Positions 9,249 to 19,875 of a stretch of 64,000 nt of DNA are shown here, piece by piece (positions within the stretch are counted from its first letter, which is position 1; each line of letters starts with the position of its first letter). Position numbers and translations under genes: made by a program. Origin of the DNA: Scytonema tolypothrichoides VB-61278 (GTDB lineage: Bacteria; Cyanobacteriota; Cyanobacteriia; Cyanobacteriales; Nostocaceae); NCBI RefSeq assembly GCF_000828085.3, contig NZ_JXCA02000027.1, positions 91,435 through 155,434 on the forward strand, written 5' to 3'. A model generated the notes under the pieces. The model was not told where the DNA came from, did not search any database, and was given only the letters and a program-made list of their open reading frames with translations.

Positions 9249-10364
9249 TTATTTCAACATGTCCTTAACTGCCAACGCCACCTGTGTCATTTGTTCTTCC
9301 GTGAGTGCCAGCCCACTAGGAATATAAAAACCTCGACGAGCAATGTTTTCTGCCACTGGGCAAGATTCTTCTTCAAACAATCCCATCTTTCTGAACACAG
9401 GTTGTTCGTGCATACACCAAAAGAAAGGACGAGTACCAATCTTGTGCTTCGCAAGATGCTGCATCGCTTCTTGAGCCTCAAACGGTACATTGTCTTTCAG
9501 AACTAGACCGTACACCCAGTATATATTTGTTGCATATGTAGTCAGCGGCAACGGTAATTGTACGTCAGAGATATTTGCAAGTAACTCTGTGTAAATTTGT
9601 CCCATCCGTCGCTTACGTGCTACAAACTCATCCAAACGCTCTAACTGAGCAACGCCAATCGCTGCTTGTAAGTTAGTCATTCGCATATTCCAACCCAACT
9701 CTTCATGCACAAAGCGTTTTTGGGGTTGAAAGCACAAATTGCGTAAAGAACGGCAACGTTCTGCCAACTTCTCATCATTAGTCAGCAGCATTCCCCCCTC
9801 GCCTGTGGTGATGTGCTTGTTAGGGTAAAAACTGAAAGTACTGATAGTGCCTAAGCTACCACAACGGCGTCCTTTATAAGTTTGACCGTGCATTTCGGCA
9901 GCATCTTCAATAATGTGCAGCCCATACTTGTCGGCTAAGCCCAACACTTGATCCATATCTACTGGTAACCCATAGATATGAACAACCATAATAGCTTTTG
10001 TTCTGGGTGTAATTTTGGACTCAATTTGGTTAACATCCATATTCCAGGTGTGGGGATCACAATCTACCACTACTGGTACAGCACCAGCACGGACAATTGC
10101 CGCCGCACAAGAAATAATCGTGAATGTGGGGAGGATGACTTCATCTTGTGAGCCAATTCCTAATGCTGCAACTGCTGCATCAAGAGCAACAGAACCGTTG
10201 CAGACAGCTATTCCATATTTACATCCTACATTGGCAGCAAATTGTTCTTCAAATTGTTTAACAAAGGGTCCTTCAGAAGAAATCCAACCAGTTTCGATAC
10301 ACTCAAATAAGTATTTCTTCTCGTTTCCATCTAGAAGTGGCTCGTTGACCGGAATTGGCTTCAT
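9249..10364 (-). CDS. DegT/DnrJ/EryC1/StrS family sugar aminotransferase
   Basis: PLP-dependent aminotransferase of 371 residues that converts a keto-sugar nucleotide into an amino-sugar nucleotide for the surface polysaccharide. Phosphate-binding NGSVAL (57-62), the aspartate that pairs with the PLP ring nitrogen in IIEDAAE (D154) and the Schiff-base lysine K183 in FYPNKHITTGEGG are all present. The enzyme therefore looks active. Its ATG overlaps the TGA of the cupin gene by four bases, implying coupled translation and a shared pathway. The amino-sugar product is not predictable; a 3- or 4-amino-dideoxyhexose is plausible from the family. Confidence 0.92.
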   Translation of the reverse strand: MKPIPVNEPLLDGNEKKYLFECIETGWISSEGPFVKQFEEQFAANVGCKYGIAVCNGSVALDAAVAALGIGSQDEVILPTFTIISCAAAIVRAGAVPVVVDCDPHTWNMDVNQIESKITPRTKAIMVVHIYGLPVDMDQVLGLADKYGLHIIEDAAEMHGQTYKGRRCGSLGTISTFSFYPNKHITTGEGGMLLTNDEKLAERCRSLRNLCFQPQKRFVHEELGWNMRMTNLQAAIGVAQLERLDEFVARKRRMGQIYTELLANISDVQLPLPLTTYATNIYWVYGLVLKDNVPFEAQEAMQHLAKHKIGTRPFFWCMHEQPVFRKMGLFEEESCPVAENIARRGFYIPSGLALTEEQMTQVALAVKDMLK

Positions 10365-10804
10365 AGCTGACTCAACTCTGGCATTTTGGCTGACTCTGCA
10401 GAAATGCCCACAAACCGGGTTTTATCCTGCTCTCCCAAATAAGGACCTTGTTTAACCTCAATCATCTCGACTTCTTCAAGCACCTCAAAACCATGCCCAC
10501 CTGTGACTAGAAGAATTACATCACCAGCTTCTAACATTCGGCTTTCTAGATAGTTTTGTTGGTCGTTGTAAAAGTCAACACGCAACTTACCTCTTTTGAG
10601 AAAGAGAGTCTCTTGAGTATAAAAAACTTCACGTTGTACGGGATTATGAACGTGAGGTTGAATAATTTTTCCCTTTGGATGGCGCATATACGCTAATTGC
10701 TGGGAAAGTTCGTTGGGTGTGAAGAAGTGAATCCCTGGTTTGTCAAATTTATGAGAAATAATCACAGCAAGTAACTGATCTTGGTAGATAATTTGTTCCA
10801 TCAT
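10361..10804 (-). CDS. cupin-domain protein, probable sugar-nucleotide modifying enzyme
   Basis: A small 147-residue single-cupin protein. The conserved core runs PHVHNPVQREV (metal-binding HxH plus a later Glu), KRGKLRVDF, AGDVILLVTGGHGFEVLE. Cupins next to DegT aminotransferases often isomerise or epimerise a dTDP-keto-sugar before amination (as FdtA/WxcM do). The sequence does not carry the full FdtA signature, so I leave the reaction open. Its stop codon overlaps the aminotransferase start, arguing that they act in sequence. There are two adjacent possible starts, ATG at 10804 and 10801. Confidence 0.8.
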   Translation of the reverse strand: MMEQIIYQDQLLAVIISHKFDKPGIHFFTPNELSQQLAYMRHPKGKIIQPHVHNPVQREVFYTQETLFLKRGKLRVDFYNDQQNYLESRMLEAGDVILLVTGGHGFEVLEEVEMIEVKQGPYLGEQDKTRFVGISAESAKMPELSQL

Positions 10805-11299
10805 GATTGATTCAAGTTGACTTTCGGTAACTTATAATACCACTAATGTTATTTGAAAAGACAGCCGACTAGCTCGACTTTATGCATTTTTCACAAATTG
10901 CAAACGCATACGCTCAAACCCTGATTTATCAGTGGAATTAAGTTTTCTGATGTCAACAGAATTGATCACAATGGAAAAAGTTTTGCGCGACTGGCTATAG
11001 CTTTTACCGAAAAACAGGGCTGACCTTGTTTTTTTCGATAAAGTCGATCTCACTATGCATTTTTATAGGCAACATTCTGACCAATTCATACTCCCTAAAA
11101 AGTTCAGAATCACAGGATATTGCAGCTTGTTATTTTTCATCTTATTCTATTGAACTACTTACATGAAATCCAGGGAAACACTTATTGGTTGTAAATTTAT
11201 GTTAAATTTTTAACCCAAAAATAATGCAATCATAACCAATTCTTAAAGCTTTGTCTCATCTGAGACTTTCACCATTCTCAGTAACCGTAACCGAAAACT
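10805..11299. other. intergenic, nothing firm
   Basis: About 495 bases separating the cupin and ABC transporter genes. A frame of roughly 58 codons is open on the minus strand through about 10,870-11,050, but it has no convincing ribosome-binding site and resembles nothing I know. Otherwise I see only AT-rich DNA that may contain the promoter of the cupin-aminotransferase pair. Confidence 0.4.
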
Positions 11300-13117
11300 T
11301 CAAGATGAGATAGTTTGTCCCAAGACAACCTCCTGATAACTTCCTGACTTGACTATCTTTCCACGCTCAAGTACATAGATGCGATCGCAATGTTCGACAG
11401 TGGAAAGTCTATGAGCAATAAGAATTAACGTTTTTGTACGACTCAATGATCGGATTGCTTCAGAAATCAGGTTCTCTGTTTCATTATCTAATGCTGATGT
11501 CGCTTCATCTAAAATCAAAATCTCTCTTTGGTGGTAAAGCGCTCTAGCAATTCCTATCCGTTGGCGCTGACCACCAGACAACCGCACTCCACGCTCTCCA
11601 ACAGCAGTTTTTATTCCATCAGGGAGCTGCGAAATCAATTCTTCAAGTTGAGCAGTTTGAATTGCCTTTTGCAATTTTTGTGAATCAATTTGCTCATCCA
11701 GAACACCAAAAGCAATATTCCTCTCGATCGTGTCATCCATTAGGAAAATAGATTGCGGAATATAGCCAATCAAATTTTGCCAAGAGCGTAAGTTATCATA
11801 TATTGACACTCCATCAACTCTAATATCTCCATGATTAGGTATCAGCAAACCTAAAATCACATCCACCAAAGTTGTTTTACCTGCCCCAGACTTACCAATA
11901 AGAGCAATAGATTGACCCTTCTTAAGAGTTAAAGAAACATTTTCTAAGGCATTTTCTGAAACATTAGGGTAAGAATAATGGATTTTGTTAAGATTTATAT
12001 CGTTATGAAAATTTAATTTTGGAAGGAAATTTGATTTACCAATCGTAACATTGGACTCGGATTTATATAAATTTTTTATATATTCTATACTTTCTAACTT
12101 ATTGATCTCTAATTCTTTCAAATCGAAATACAACTTATTCAGTGAGTAGCTTGAATTTCTTAATGTACCTATTGCAGACATTAATTGACTAGACGCTGGA
12201 ATCAAGCGAATTGAAGCGACGGCAAAAATGCTTAAAATTGAGATTAGGTTTTGTGGATTTTGATTGAATACTAAAGATACAGAAATGAAACATACTATAA
12301 ATGTAACTAGAAGTGCTTCAATTGCAATACGTGGTAAGCTTTGAAAAACTTGAAATAAACTACCTGTCAATGCGTGTCTCTGAGCTTGTATGTTCATCTG
12401 ACTCTCAAAGTACGATTCGCAACCGATAACTCTTGTTTCTTTTAATCCTCCTACACTATGATTGATAATCCGAATCATTTCAGTATCTGATTCACTGCCT
12501 TCTTTACCCCAATAAGCCATCTGGTCTTTAAATCGATTGTAAAAAGCAAATGCCAATGTCAGCATTAACAAAATGCTAGCTGTCGCCGAAAAATCTGTTT
12601 TCAATAACAGCAATATCAAAGCAGATACAACAACACTATTTGCTACAGAACTCAAAAGGGGAAGTGTAACAGAGTAACAGAAAAGAAAAGTTTCGTGAAT
12701 GATATTCTGAATTAATGAAGCACTATTTTTATTTAAATGATAAGTGTAATTAACTGTTAAATAACCATGCAGTAACCTGAGTCTAAGTAATCCCTGCTGA
12801 GTGAGACTGAAATCATAAATATATCTTTGAACTTGAAAGTACAATAATGACTTAATTCCAAAAATAATAATAATTCCCAAACCGAGTAGCGCAATATATT
12901 GACTAGTAGATTGAAAACCTGAATGCACGTAGCCCCAATTTAACCAAGAGTTTTGAAAAACTAAATCTGGGTTTGTGGCTAAACTCATGAACGGTCCTAC
13001 TAGTCCAATACCTAAAGCATCCAAAACAGAAATTAATAAAAATAAAAATAAGAGAAGAAAAATCGTTCTTTTTTTCGCCGATATAACGTATAAAAACTTT
13101 GACAAATATTTTTTCAT
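11300..13117 (-). CDS. ABC transporter, fused membrane and ATPase domains (oligosaccharide flippase-like)
   Basis: A 605-residue half-transporter that dimerises in the inner membrane. Residues 1-330 form the six-helix ABC exporter domain and 370-605 the ATPase. Walker A is GKSGAGKT (408-415), the signature LSGGQ (513-517), Walker B ILILDE (533-538) and the switch histidine in AHR (568-570), so it should hydrolyse ATP. The N-terminus (LDALGIGLVGPFMSL) resembles PglK and HepA-type exporters that flip lipid-linked oligosaccharides. As no Wzx flippase is visible in this locus, this protein may do that job. I withhold the name hepA because heterocyst involvement cannot be seen. Confidence 0.85.
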   Translation of the reverse strand: MKKYLSKFLYVISAKKRTIFLLLFLFLLISVLDALGIGLVGPFMSLATNPDLVFQNSWLNWGYVHSGFQSTSQYIALLGLGIIIIFGIKSLLYFQVQRYIYDFSLTQQGLLRLRLLHGYLTVNYTYHLNKNSASLIQNIIHETFLFCYSVTLPLLSSVANSVVVSALILLLLKTDFSATASILLMLTLAFAFYNRFKDQMAYWGKEGSESDTEMIRIINHSVGGLKETRVIGCESYFESQMNIQAQRHALTGSLFQVFQSLPRIAIEALLVTFIVCFISVSLVFNQNPQNLISILSIFAVASIRLIPASSQLMSAIGTLRNSSYSLNKLYFDLKELEINKLESIEYIKNLYKSESNVTIGKSNFLPKLNFHNDINLNKIHYSYPNVSENALENVSLTLKKGQSIALIGKSGAGKTTLVDVILGLLIPNHGDIRVDGVSIYDNLRSWQNLIGYIPQSIFLMDDTIERNIAFGVLDEQIDSQKLQKAIQTAQLEELISQLPDGIKTAVGERGVRLSGGQRQRIGIARALYHQREILILDEATSALDNETENLISEAIRSLSRTKTLILIAHRLSTVEHCDRIYVLERGKIVKSGSYQEVVLGQTISS

Positions 13118-13445
13118 TTTACTTAGTTAATTAGATTAACAGTCCAATCTTGTACCTTCAAGGATTTGATATAACAGTTGAATCAAGAAGCTTCAATGAA
13201 AAGCTTGATCAACAATAATGATTCACCAATCATAACCATTCAGAATTTTGATTGTCTTAGTCAACTATTGCCTTTACCTGAACCTTAGGTATATTTTTGT
13301 CTGCTAACATATTAAGCAAGGTTACTAGAACCATTTTTCCTTAGAATCACTAAATCTTGAATATTGTGTATAACTCCTTTATGCTTATTGACAAAGGCGA
13401 TAGGCTTTAAACTTATCACCTATGCTCTTTACTAAAGCTTCCTCA
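13118..13445. other. intergenic, nothing recognised
   Basis: About 330 bases between the tyrosine kinase and ABC transporter genes. It is AT-rich; no reading frame, strong hairpin or repeat stands out. Confidence 0.5.
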
Positions 13446-15695
13446 TTAATTCCGTCTTACAACTACAGAATTTCGAGATACACTACGACTCGACTCAACT
13501 GCTTCTTTCGTGTAGTAAAAGTAGCTGTCAGGCTCACTCTTGACATTCACACCATTAATCACCATACCCAACACATTGAGTCCTGACTGTTTCAAAAAGT
13601 CTCTAGCAGCATTGGCACTGGCAAAATCAACCACCCCTGGACGAACAACCCATAATATACCGTCAACTAGATTGCCTAAAACCGCAGCATCTGCGATTCC
13701 TCCTAAAGGAGGGGTATCAAAGATAACGAAATCATATTCCTCTGTAAACGAGCTAACAAGTGCAGCCATACACTTAGAATCTAATAGTGCCACTGGATTT
13801 GGAGGTACAACTCCAGAGGGAATAACGTCTAGGTTAGGCATGGCTTCCTGTAAGGCGACATTAAGTGTATCTGGATTAACTATGACATGACTTAAACCTA
13901 CAGCATTCGTCAAATTCCAAACATGATGCTGGACTGGATGACGCATATCGGCATCAACCAGCAAAACCCGATGCCCCACTTGAGTCATTGCCATAGCTAA
14001 ATTTGCTGCTACCTCAGATTTACCCTCACCAGACACGGAACTTGTCACCACAATAACTCTTGGTTCCCTATCCGAACTTAAAAACTTCAAGTTGGCTTGC
14101 AGCATTTGGTAGGCGTCACCAACAGGGAAGTGGGGAATGTCTCTACCAATCACCTTGGGAATTGATTGATCCACCTCTGGCACTCTCAAACTCTTCTTCT
14201 GATTTCTACCTGTTAAAGGTATGACCCCGAGTAAGGTGTATTTGAATAATTCCTTAGCTTGTTTCACTGTCTTAAGTGATGGGTCAATTGTATCTAAAGC
14301 AAAGGCAGCAACGGCACCAAACAGGACACCTAAAATCCCTCCAGCCCCGATAATCAGAATTTTTCCACTCCCAGTTGATTTATCAGGTACCAAGGCAGGG
14401 GAGATGACACGAGCATTTCCAATATTTTGATTTTCTGCTACTTGAACCTCTTGCAGTCTTGTCAAGAGTGTTTCGTAAGTCGTTTGAGCCGCTTTCAATT
14501 TCCGCTCAAGTTCCCGCTGAGTCTGTTCTAGCTTGGGCAAGATATTTGCTCGTTCTTTGTAGACAGTCCGTTGGTTAGACAATGTAGCGATTTGTTTGAC
14601 TAAACCAACGCGTTGTGCTTCAGTGCCAGCATAATCTTCCAGTAGCTTTTGTCGCAGAGACCCATTCTGTAAATTCCCTAAAGAAATTTGCTGATTGCTG
14701 CCAGTGACCTGCTTCATCCGCTGTTGTAACACGCTGTTGAGAGCAGCAACTTTTTCTTCCAAGTTGACAATAATAGGGTGTTCTGGCTTCAAACGACTAC
14801 GCTCAACTGCAAGCTGGCTTTGTGCTTCCTGTAGTTGAGTCAACACTTGCTGAATTCCAGATGCCTGAGTCAATGAGGAATTGGTCACAGTTTGCTGCGA
14901 ATCAATTTTCGCTTGATTCTGTAACTTTTGTGACCTAGCAGTGACATCTTCTAGTTGAGCTTGGGCTTGAGAAATTTGCTCATTTAATTTGGCGATCGCT
15001 TGAACTGCAGCACTGGCTTCTTCTTGAAGGGTGATGATTTTATTGTTCTCTTTGAATTGACGCAGCGCTGACTCAGCTTGTTTTACAGATACCTCAGTTG
15101 TCGGTAGTTGTTTTTGAATAAACTTGCGGGCTGAGACTGCCTCTTGCCGATTCGCTTCTATGTTATTTTTGATGTAAGCCTGCATGACCTTATTGACAAC
15201 TTTTGCAGCCAGTTTTGGGTCTTTGTCAATATAAGAAACTTGCAGGATTTCAGTTCCTTTGAGACTGCTTATTTTAAGTGTATTGGTTAATTCCTCAATT
15301 GTGATGGCTTTGCCCTTATCATCTTTAAGATCAAGTTCTGCAATAGTTTCCTGAATCACTGGAACGGATGCCACTATCTTCGCTTGAGTCTCGGACGGAT
15401 TACTTTCCATAGTTAAAGTATCAAGCCGTCCAATCGCTTCCCCCAAACCTGTTAGAGAGGAGGTACGATTCGTCTTAATCAACAGACTTCCCTCTGCCTT
15501 GAACGTGGGTTTTGATGAGAATGCAAGTAAGGATGCAAGGCTCACAACAACACCACAAACCCCTACTGCAGGTAGCCAGCGTCTTTGCAGGATCAGCCAG
15601 TATTTTTGAAAATCTATTTCTTCAGAGTTTGGTACAGGCTCCATAGCAGACATTGATTTTCCTATTGCATTTATGATTGTTACTGTCTGACGCAC
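13446..15695 (-). CDS. polysaccharide co-polymerase / tyrosine autokinase (Wzc type)
   Basis: A 749-residue inner-membrane protein controlling chain length and export of the polysaccharide. Order: Wzz domain from about residue 26, first membrane helix about 42-60, a long coiled coil (about 180-420), second helix about 444-466, then a cytoplasmic BY-kinase. Kinase motifs are Walker A SVSGEGKS (553-560), Walker A' VLLVDADMRHP (577-587) and Walker B FVIFDTPP (656-663). The C-terminal tyrosine cluster is short (YFYY, 725-728). The frame opens at GTG 15695 directly after the upstream stop; ATG at 15653 with AGGA upstream may be the true start, giving 735 residues. Confidence 0.93.
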   Translation of the reverse strand: MRQTVTIINAIGKSMSAMEPVPNSEEIDFQKYWLILQRRWLPAVGVCGVVVSLASLLAFSSKPTFKAEGSLLIKTNRTSSLTGLGEAIGRLDTLTMESNPSETQAKIVASVPVIQETIAELDLKDDKGKAITIEELTNTLKISSLKGTEILQVSYIDKDPKLAAKVVNKVMQAYIKNNIEANRQEAVSARKFIQKQLPTTEVSVKQAESALRQFKENNKIITLQEEASAAVQAIAKLNEQISQAQAQLEDVTARSQKLQNQAKIDSQQTVTNSSLTQASGIQQVLTQLQEAQSQLAVERSRLKPEHPIIVNLEEKVAALNSVLQQRMKQVTGSNQQISLGNLQNGSLRQKLLEDYAGTEAQRVGLVKQIATLSNQRTVYKERANILPKLEQTQRELERKLKAAQTTYETLLTRLQEVQVAENQNIGNARVISPALVPDKSTGSGKILIIGAGGILGVLFGAVAAFALDTIDPSLKTVKQAKELFKYTLLGVIPLTGRNQKKSLRVPEVDQSIPKVIGRDIPHFPVGDAYQMLQANLKFLSSDREPRVIVVTSSVSGEGKSEVAANLAMAMTQVGHRVLLVDADMRHPVQHHVWNLTNAVGLSHVIVNPDTLNVALQEAMPNLDVIPSGVVPPNPVALLDSKCMAALVSSFTEEYDFVIFDTPPLGGIADAAVLGNLVDGILWVVRPGVVDFASANAARDFLKQSGLNVLGMVINGVNVKSEPDSYFYYTKEAVESSRSVSRNSVVVRRN

Positions 15696-16175
15696 TCAAT
15701 CTCCAAGCTGGAAATCTTTACTTCCGTAATAGCTAACCATCTTTGCATGTCTGCGAGTAAACTCGCCTACAGAAGGATTTCCCTCTGGGTGAATGACCCC
15801 TATCGCTTGTTGCCAGAGTTCTGGAGATACTATCGATACCTCATAGGTGCAACTCTCCTTATTTTGAGTTTTGCTAACACGCCTTTTAACATGATACCAT
15901 TTGGTTTGTTGGCACTGGTCACACCAAAATGCCTCCAACCATTCACCTTCCAGGCAAACCGCAGTCTTGGCCGCCACCAAAATCAAAGCATTCTGTCGGC
16001 TAATTCCCCGTTGTTGGAGTTGTCCAGCACGATCCGCAAATAGAGGATACTTTTGACTAACGCTCTCAAGATAGCACCCATGAATTGGGCAGTAGATAGC
16101 CCGTCTTTTTGAACGGTTCCGGTTTCGGTTACATCTTCTATGCAATTTGACCTCCAGCATCGGTAAATACACCAT
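15696..16175 (-). CDS. zinc-ribbon-like hypothetical protein linked to tyrosine kinase
   Basis: I do not recognise this 159-residue protein as a named family. It carries CPIHGC (C29, H32, C34) and CDQC (C85, C88) followed by WYHV, which suggests one zinc site built from two knuckles. The N-terminus is very basic (RRCNRNRNRSKRR). Its TGA (15698-15696) is immediately followed by the GTG frame of the Wzc-type kinase, so the two are probably translated together. It may be a regulator of the polysaccharide locus or a nucleic-acid-binding protein; this is inference from fold and position only. An alternative start is ATG at 16160. Confidence 0.75.
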   Translation of the reverse strand: MVYLPMLEVKLHRRCNRNRNRSKRRAIYCPIHGCYLESVSQKYPLFADRAGQLQQRGISRQNALILVAAKTAVCLEGEWLEAFWCDQCQQTKWYHVKRRVSKTQNKESCTYEVSIVSPELWQQAIGVIHPEGNPSVGEFTRRHAKMVSYYGSKDFQLGD

Positions 16176-18087
16176 ATAGCAAAATAAGCTTACATTGGAG
16201 AAACTGCGGTTAGGAAGACCGTATCACCCAACACCTACTACTTTCAAATCTCCTGTGTACATTAAAATCAAATAAACAGTTACCTACAAACAGTTTAGTA
16301 ATCAGTAGTCGGATTTTTTCTTAAAGGCAAAAGAAAGTTTTTATCATGGGTCGTCATTTGTGACTCACTTAATCAAATTGAAAAATACACTCCATTGCCA
16401 AGAAATTAACCTATTCAGGAGGTATAAACCTAGGTATTTAAGTAGAATTATAAACTTTAATACCACTGGATAGACCGTGATCTGGAACGTTTTTGATTTT
16501 AGTTACACTATTTCTCTGATTCGGCCTTTTTATGAGGCTACGTTGGAGGGACTGAGATCAAAAAGACCATCAAAGCCCAACTCCGGACATCAACAATAAT
16601 CAGATATTTTTTTGACAACTATATATCCAGTGAACCGATACCAGATAATCTATAGAGGTTGCTACTATTTCCCTAATACTCTACATAAACTTAGCCTCCA
16701 ATAAATACTGCTTATGCTGAATACAGTTGAAAATTAGATATCTTTAACGTGTAATCAACATGTTTTAGAGTATAACAAATCTCTGTTGTCATTTGATTGT
16801 AAGCAGAAGTTTGTTTGAAATTTTCTCGACAATTAAAAACAAAGTACAGATTTTGACCATCATAAGCCTTACTCAATTGATAAAAAGTTTGCCAAACGGA
16901 TTGCTAGAATTTTCTCACTATTCAATCAGTAGCAATTAATATCAGTAATTGTATCGTACTACATATTGCTTTGCAACTCAGTTAGTTCAGTCTAATGTTT
17001 GAACAATTGATATAACTGTTGGGGGATTGATAATTCTGACTGTTGAGCATTCGCCAGTCATGGCATAGAGTTTAATCTTTTTTGACTTTCTCTATGTATG
17101 CTAGCAGGAAATTATACTTACTTGTATAAAAATATGACAAAAATATGTTTCTAATTTTTCTAACTTTTTGAATTTTTGTTATTAAAAAACATTGATTTGA
17201 ACAGTATAAATAAGGATAATTCCAAATATGTAAATTTACATAAAGGGTAATTACTGAGTGTCTAAGCAATAGGTAACACTCACGAACGCGGCGGACGAAT
17301 ACTTTTCTGAAATTGGCATCTTCTCTGAAATCATGTATGAAAAAATACTTTTTATCTTGACTTGAAAAATACAGTGAAGATACTGATTGAACAAGATACT
17401 AATTATAGTGTTATTAACATCCTATCTTGAATGATCGGAAGAGGAGGGGGAGAATGAGAAAGTGAAGGAATTAGAAAAATACCCCCCTTTACATGGTTTC
17501 AACCGCAACTGGTCAAACTATTTATCCATAAAACTACGGATTGCTCTGCAATTATCTAATTGAACATCTAAAACATGGGGCGATGCTCCTTTAGGAGCCG
17601 AAGCATTGCTGCTCGCCATATTCAGTGTCTCGCTCAAAACTGCCGAACGTTTGTAAGAACTGCTTAAGAAGGGTGTGGGGTGTAAGGTGTAGATATCCTC
17701 ATCAATAATTGATGTTGTTGGCGAACAAATGAGGAATCACACCTGTTAAGCTTCTCGTTGCCTGGCGTTCGCCACCGAATGCGCTACTAAGAGGCTCCGC
17801 CTCGAGTATTTAGATTTAGGCAGAGCCTCGTCGCCTGCATTTCCAGCCTGAGACTGGAAACGAATTTATGATTTGTTGGGTTGCGTTGCGCACGAAACGG
17901 CAGTTACACCCAAAGAAGGACCCCCGCAGTCGCTACAATAAGAGCCAGCCTTGTTTTGTGGGTTTCCCGATTTGAGCGGACTGGCGTGGGCAACCCCTGC
18001 ACGGCATAACTCTTGGCACGGAAGTGTCCTTCCCAACCTACAAGCGCTGTCAAAAAATATAGTTCATCTTTGGCTGCTTTTGTCGCA
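16176..18087. other. long gene-poor region with palindromic repeats
   Basis: About 1.9 kb without a convincing gene. The first 1.2 kb is AT-rich and featureless apart from an isolated AGGAGGT near 16420 that precedes no open frame. The last 400 bases carry palindromes: TGGCG/CGCCA at 17763-17774, GAGGC-tcc-GCCTC at 17791-17803, and TTTCCAG/CTGGAAA at 17840-17860. A GGGTTTCCC element lies near 17952. These look like dispersed cyanobacterial repeats. The 5' part may hold the promoter of the polysaccharide operon. Confidence 0.5.
17840..17860. repeat. palindromic repeat
   Basis: Inverted repeat with arms TTTCCAG and CTGGAAA around a seven-base loop. It lies in a gene-poor region downstream of aspS beside other short palindromes, so it could double as part of the transcription end of aspS. 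Confidence 0.5.
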
Positions 18088-19875
18088 CTAAGACTTAGGC
18101 TTATATGTTGAAGCAACATGCAACTCTTTTAACTGCTTCGTATCTACCACCGAAGGTGCATCTGTGAGCAAACAACGTGCTTGTTGCGTCTTTGGAAAAG
18201 CAATGACATCGCGAATTGATTCTTCTTTGGCTAGCAACATCACTAAGCGATCTAAACCATAGGCGATCCCACCATGAGGCGGAGTACCATATTCAAACGC
18301 TTCCAACAGAAAACCAAACTTATTATGTGCTTCCTCTGGGGAAAGTCCAATCGCCTCAAACACCTGCTCCTGAATTTCCCGCTGATAAATCCGCAGACTA
18401 CCACCGCCGACTTCAAAACCATTGAACACCAAGTCATAAGCTTGTGCTCTTGCACTTTTTAAGTCGCTCAAATCATCAGGATGGGGTGCAGTAAACGGGT
18501 GATGCAGTGCTTCTAGGCGATTTTCCTGTGCGTTCCATTCAAACATGGGAAAGTCTGTAATCCAGAGCAAGTTGATTTTTTCTGGATCTATTAACCCGAA
18601 TTCTCTGGCGATAACTTGCCGTAACTTATCTAAAGTTTTATTAACAGTAACAGTGTCAGCAGCAGCAAAAAGCAGTAAATGACCAGGTTTTGCATCTGTC
18701 CGGCGTAAGATTTCCTGTTTTTGCTCTGGGGTAAGGTTATCTTTAATTGCACCAATGGTGTCGATTTCCCCATCATTCCTAACTCGGATGTAAGCTAAAC
18801 CTTTCGCCCCAGCGTCGGTGGCTTCTTTAAATAAGTCACCGCCTGGTTTGATGCGGACGTTAGAAATTGAATCGTTCCCGTTGGGAATGGGAAGAATTTT
18901 GACAATTCCTCCGTTGGTAACAGCTTCCCGAAAGACTTTGAAACCACAGTCTTTAACAACATCCGACACATTAACCAGTTCTAAACCATAACGTGTATCT
19001 GGTTTATCACTACCATAGCGTTCCATTGCTTCGGCGTAGACTAGACGCGGGAAAGGACGTTGTAATTCAATGCCTTTAACTGTTTTGAAAATGTGACAAA
19101 CTAATTTCTCGTTAAGTTCGATAATCTCTTCTTGGGACATGAAGCTCATTTCCATGTCCAACTGGGTGAATTCTGGTTGTCTGTCGGCGCGTAAGTCTTC
19201 ATCGCGGAAGCAACGGGCAATTTGATAGTATCTGTCAAAACCTGATACCATCAGCAATTGTTTGAATAGTTGGGGTGATTGCGGTAAAGCAAACCATTCA
19301 CTGGGGTTGACGCGACTAGGTACGAGATAATCTCGCGCACCTTCGGGAGTGGAACGGGTGAGGACAGGGGTTTCAACTTCTATGAAACCTTCCACGTCTT
19401 CTAGGTAACGACGCATGGCTTTGACCACTTGATGGCGTAGTTGCAAATTCTGTGCCATGCGATCGCGCCGCAAATCTAAATAACGATACTTCAGCCGCAA
19501 CTCTTCCCGCACAGGATCGGCGTCTGCAGTGGAAACTTGGAATGGTAACTGTTTACCGACGCAGTTGAGGAGTTTAATTGTATCAGCGTAGATTTCAATT
19601 TCGCCTGTAGGTATGCGGGGGTTCAAGGATTCTTCAGGACGTTGCGTCACTCTACCTGTGATTTCAACAACGTATTCATTTCGTAGAGTATTTGCCAGTT
19701 CATAGGAATTTGGCGTACGCTGTGGATCGCTGACCACTTGAACAATGGCAGTGCGATCCCGTAAATCTATAAATATCACACCTCCATGATCGCGGCGACG
19801 GTCTACCCATCCGTACAAGGTAACAGTTTCTCCAATGTGTTCTTTTCGGAGTTCGCCGCAATAGTAAGTTCGCAT
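18088..19875 (-). CDS. aspS: aspartyl-tRNA synthetase
   Basis: A 595-residue class IIb synthetase that charges tRNA-Asp with aspartate in the cytoplasm. The N-terminal OB fold (about 1-110) opens with [18 protein letters not shown] and [18 protein letters not shown]. Class II motif 2 is [18 protein letters not shown] and motif 3 is [12 protein letters not shown]. The length and the insertion between motifs 2 and 3 fit the bacterial type. It stands alone, flanked by more than 1.3 kb of gene-poor DNA on both sides. The ATG at 19875 begins the conserved N-terminus, so the start is firm. Confidence 0.97.
   Translation of the reverse strand: MRTYYCGELRKEHIGETVTLYGWVDRRRDHGGVIFIDLRDRTAIVQVVSDPQRTPNSYELANTLRNEYVVEITGRVTQRPEESLNPRIPTGEIEIYADTIKLLNCVGKQLPFQVSTADADPVREELRLKYRYLDLRRDRMAQNLQLRHQVVKAMRRYLEDVEGFIEVETPVLTRSTPEGARDYLVPSRVNPSEWFALPQSPQLFKQLLMVSGFDRYYQIARCFRDEDLRADRQPEFTQLDMEMSFMSQEEIIELNEKLVCHIFKTVKGIELQRPFPRLVYAEAMERYGSDKPDTRYGLELVNVSDVVKDCGFKVFREAVTNGGIVKILPIPNGNDSISNVRIKPGGDLFKEATDAGAKGLAYIRVRNDGEIDTIGAIKDNLTPEQKQEILRRTDAKPGHLLLFAAADTVTVNKTLDKLRQVIAREFGLIDPEKINLLWITDFPMFEWNAQENRLEALHHPFTAPHPDDLSDLKSARAQAYDLVFNGFEVGGGSLRIYQREIQEQVFEAIGLSPEEAHNKFGFLLEAFEYGTPPHGGIAYGLDRLVMLLAKEESIRDVIAFPKTQQARCLLTDAPSVVDTKQLKELHVASTYKPKS

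Noticed and set aside
11300..13117. Naming the ABC transporter hepA and the locus a heterocyst envelope island
   Set aside because: The resemblance is general to PglK/HepA exporters; none of the regulatory or neighbouring HEP genes can be identified.
17072..17269. 65-codon minus-strand open frame
   Set aside because: AT-rich composition, no ribosome-binding site and no recognisable sequence, in a gene-poor stretch.
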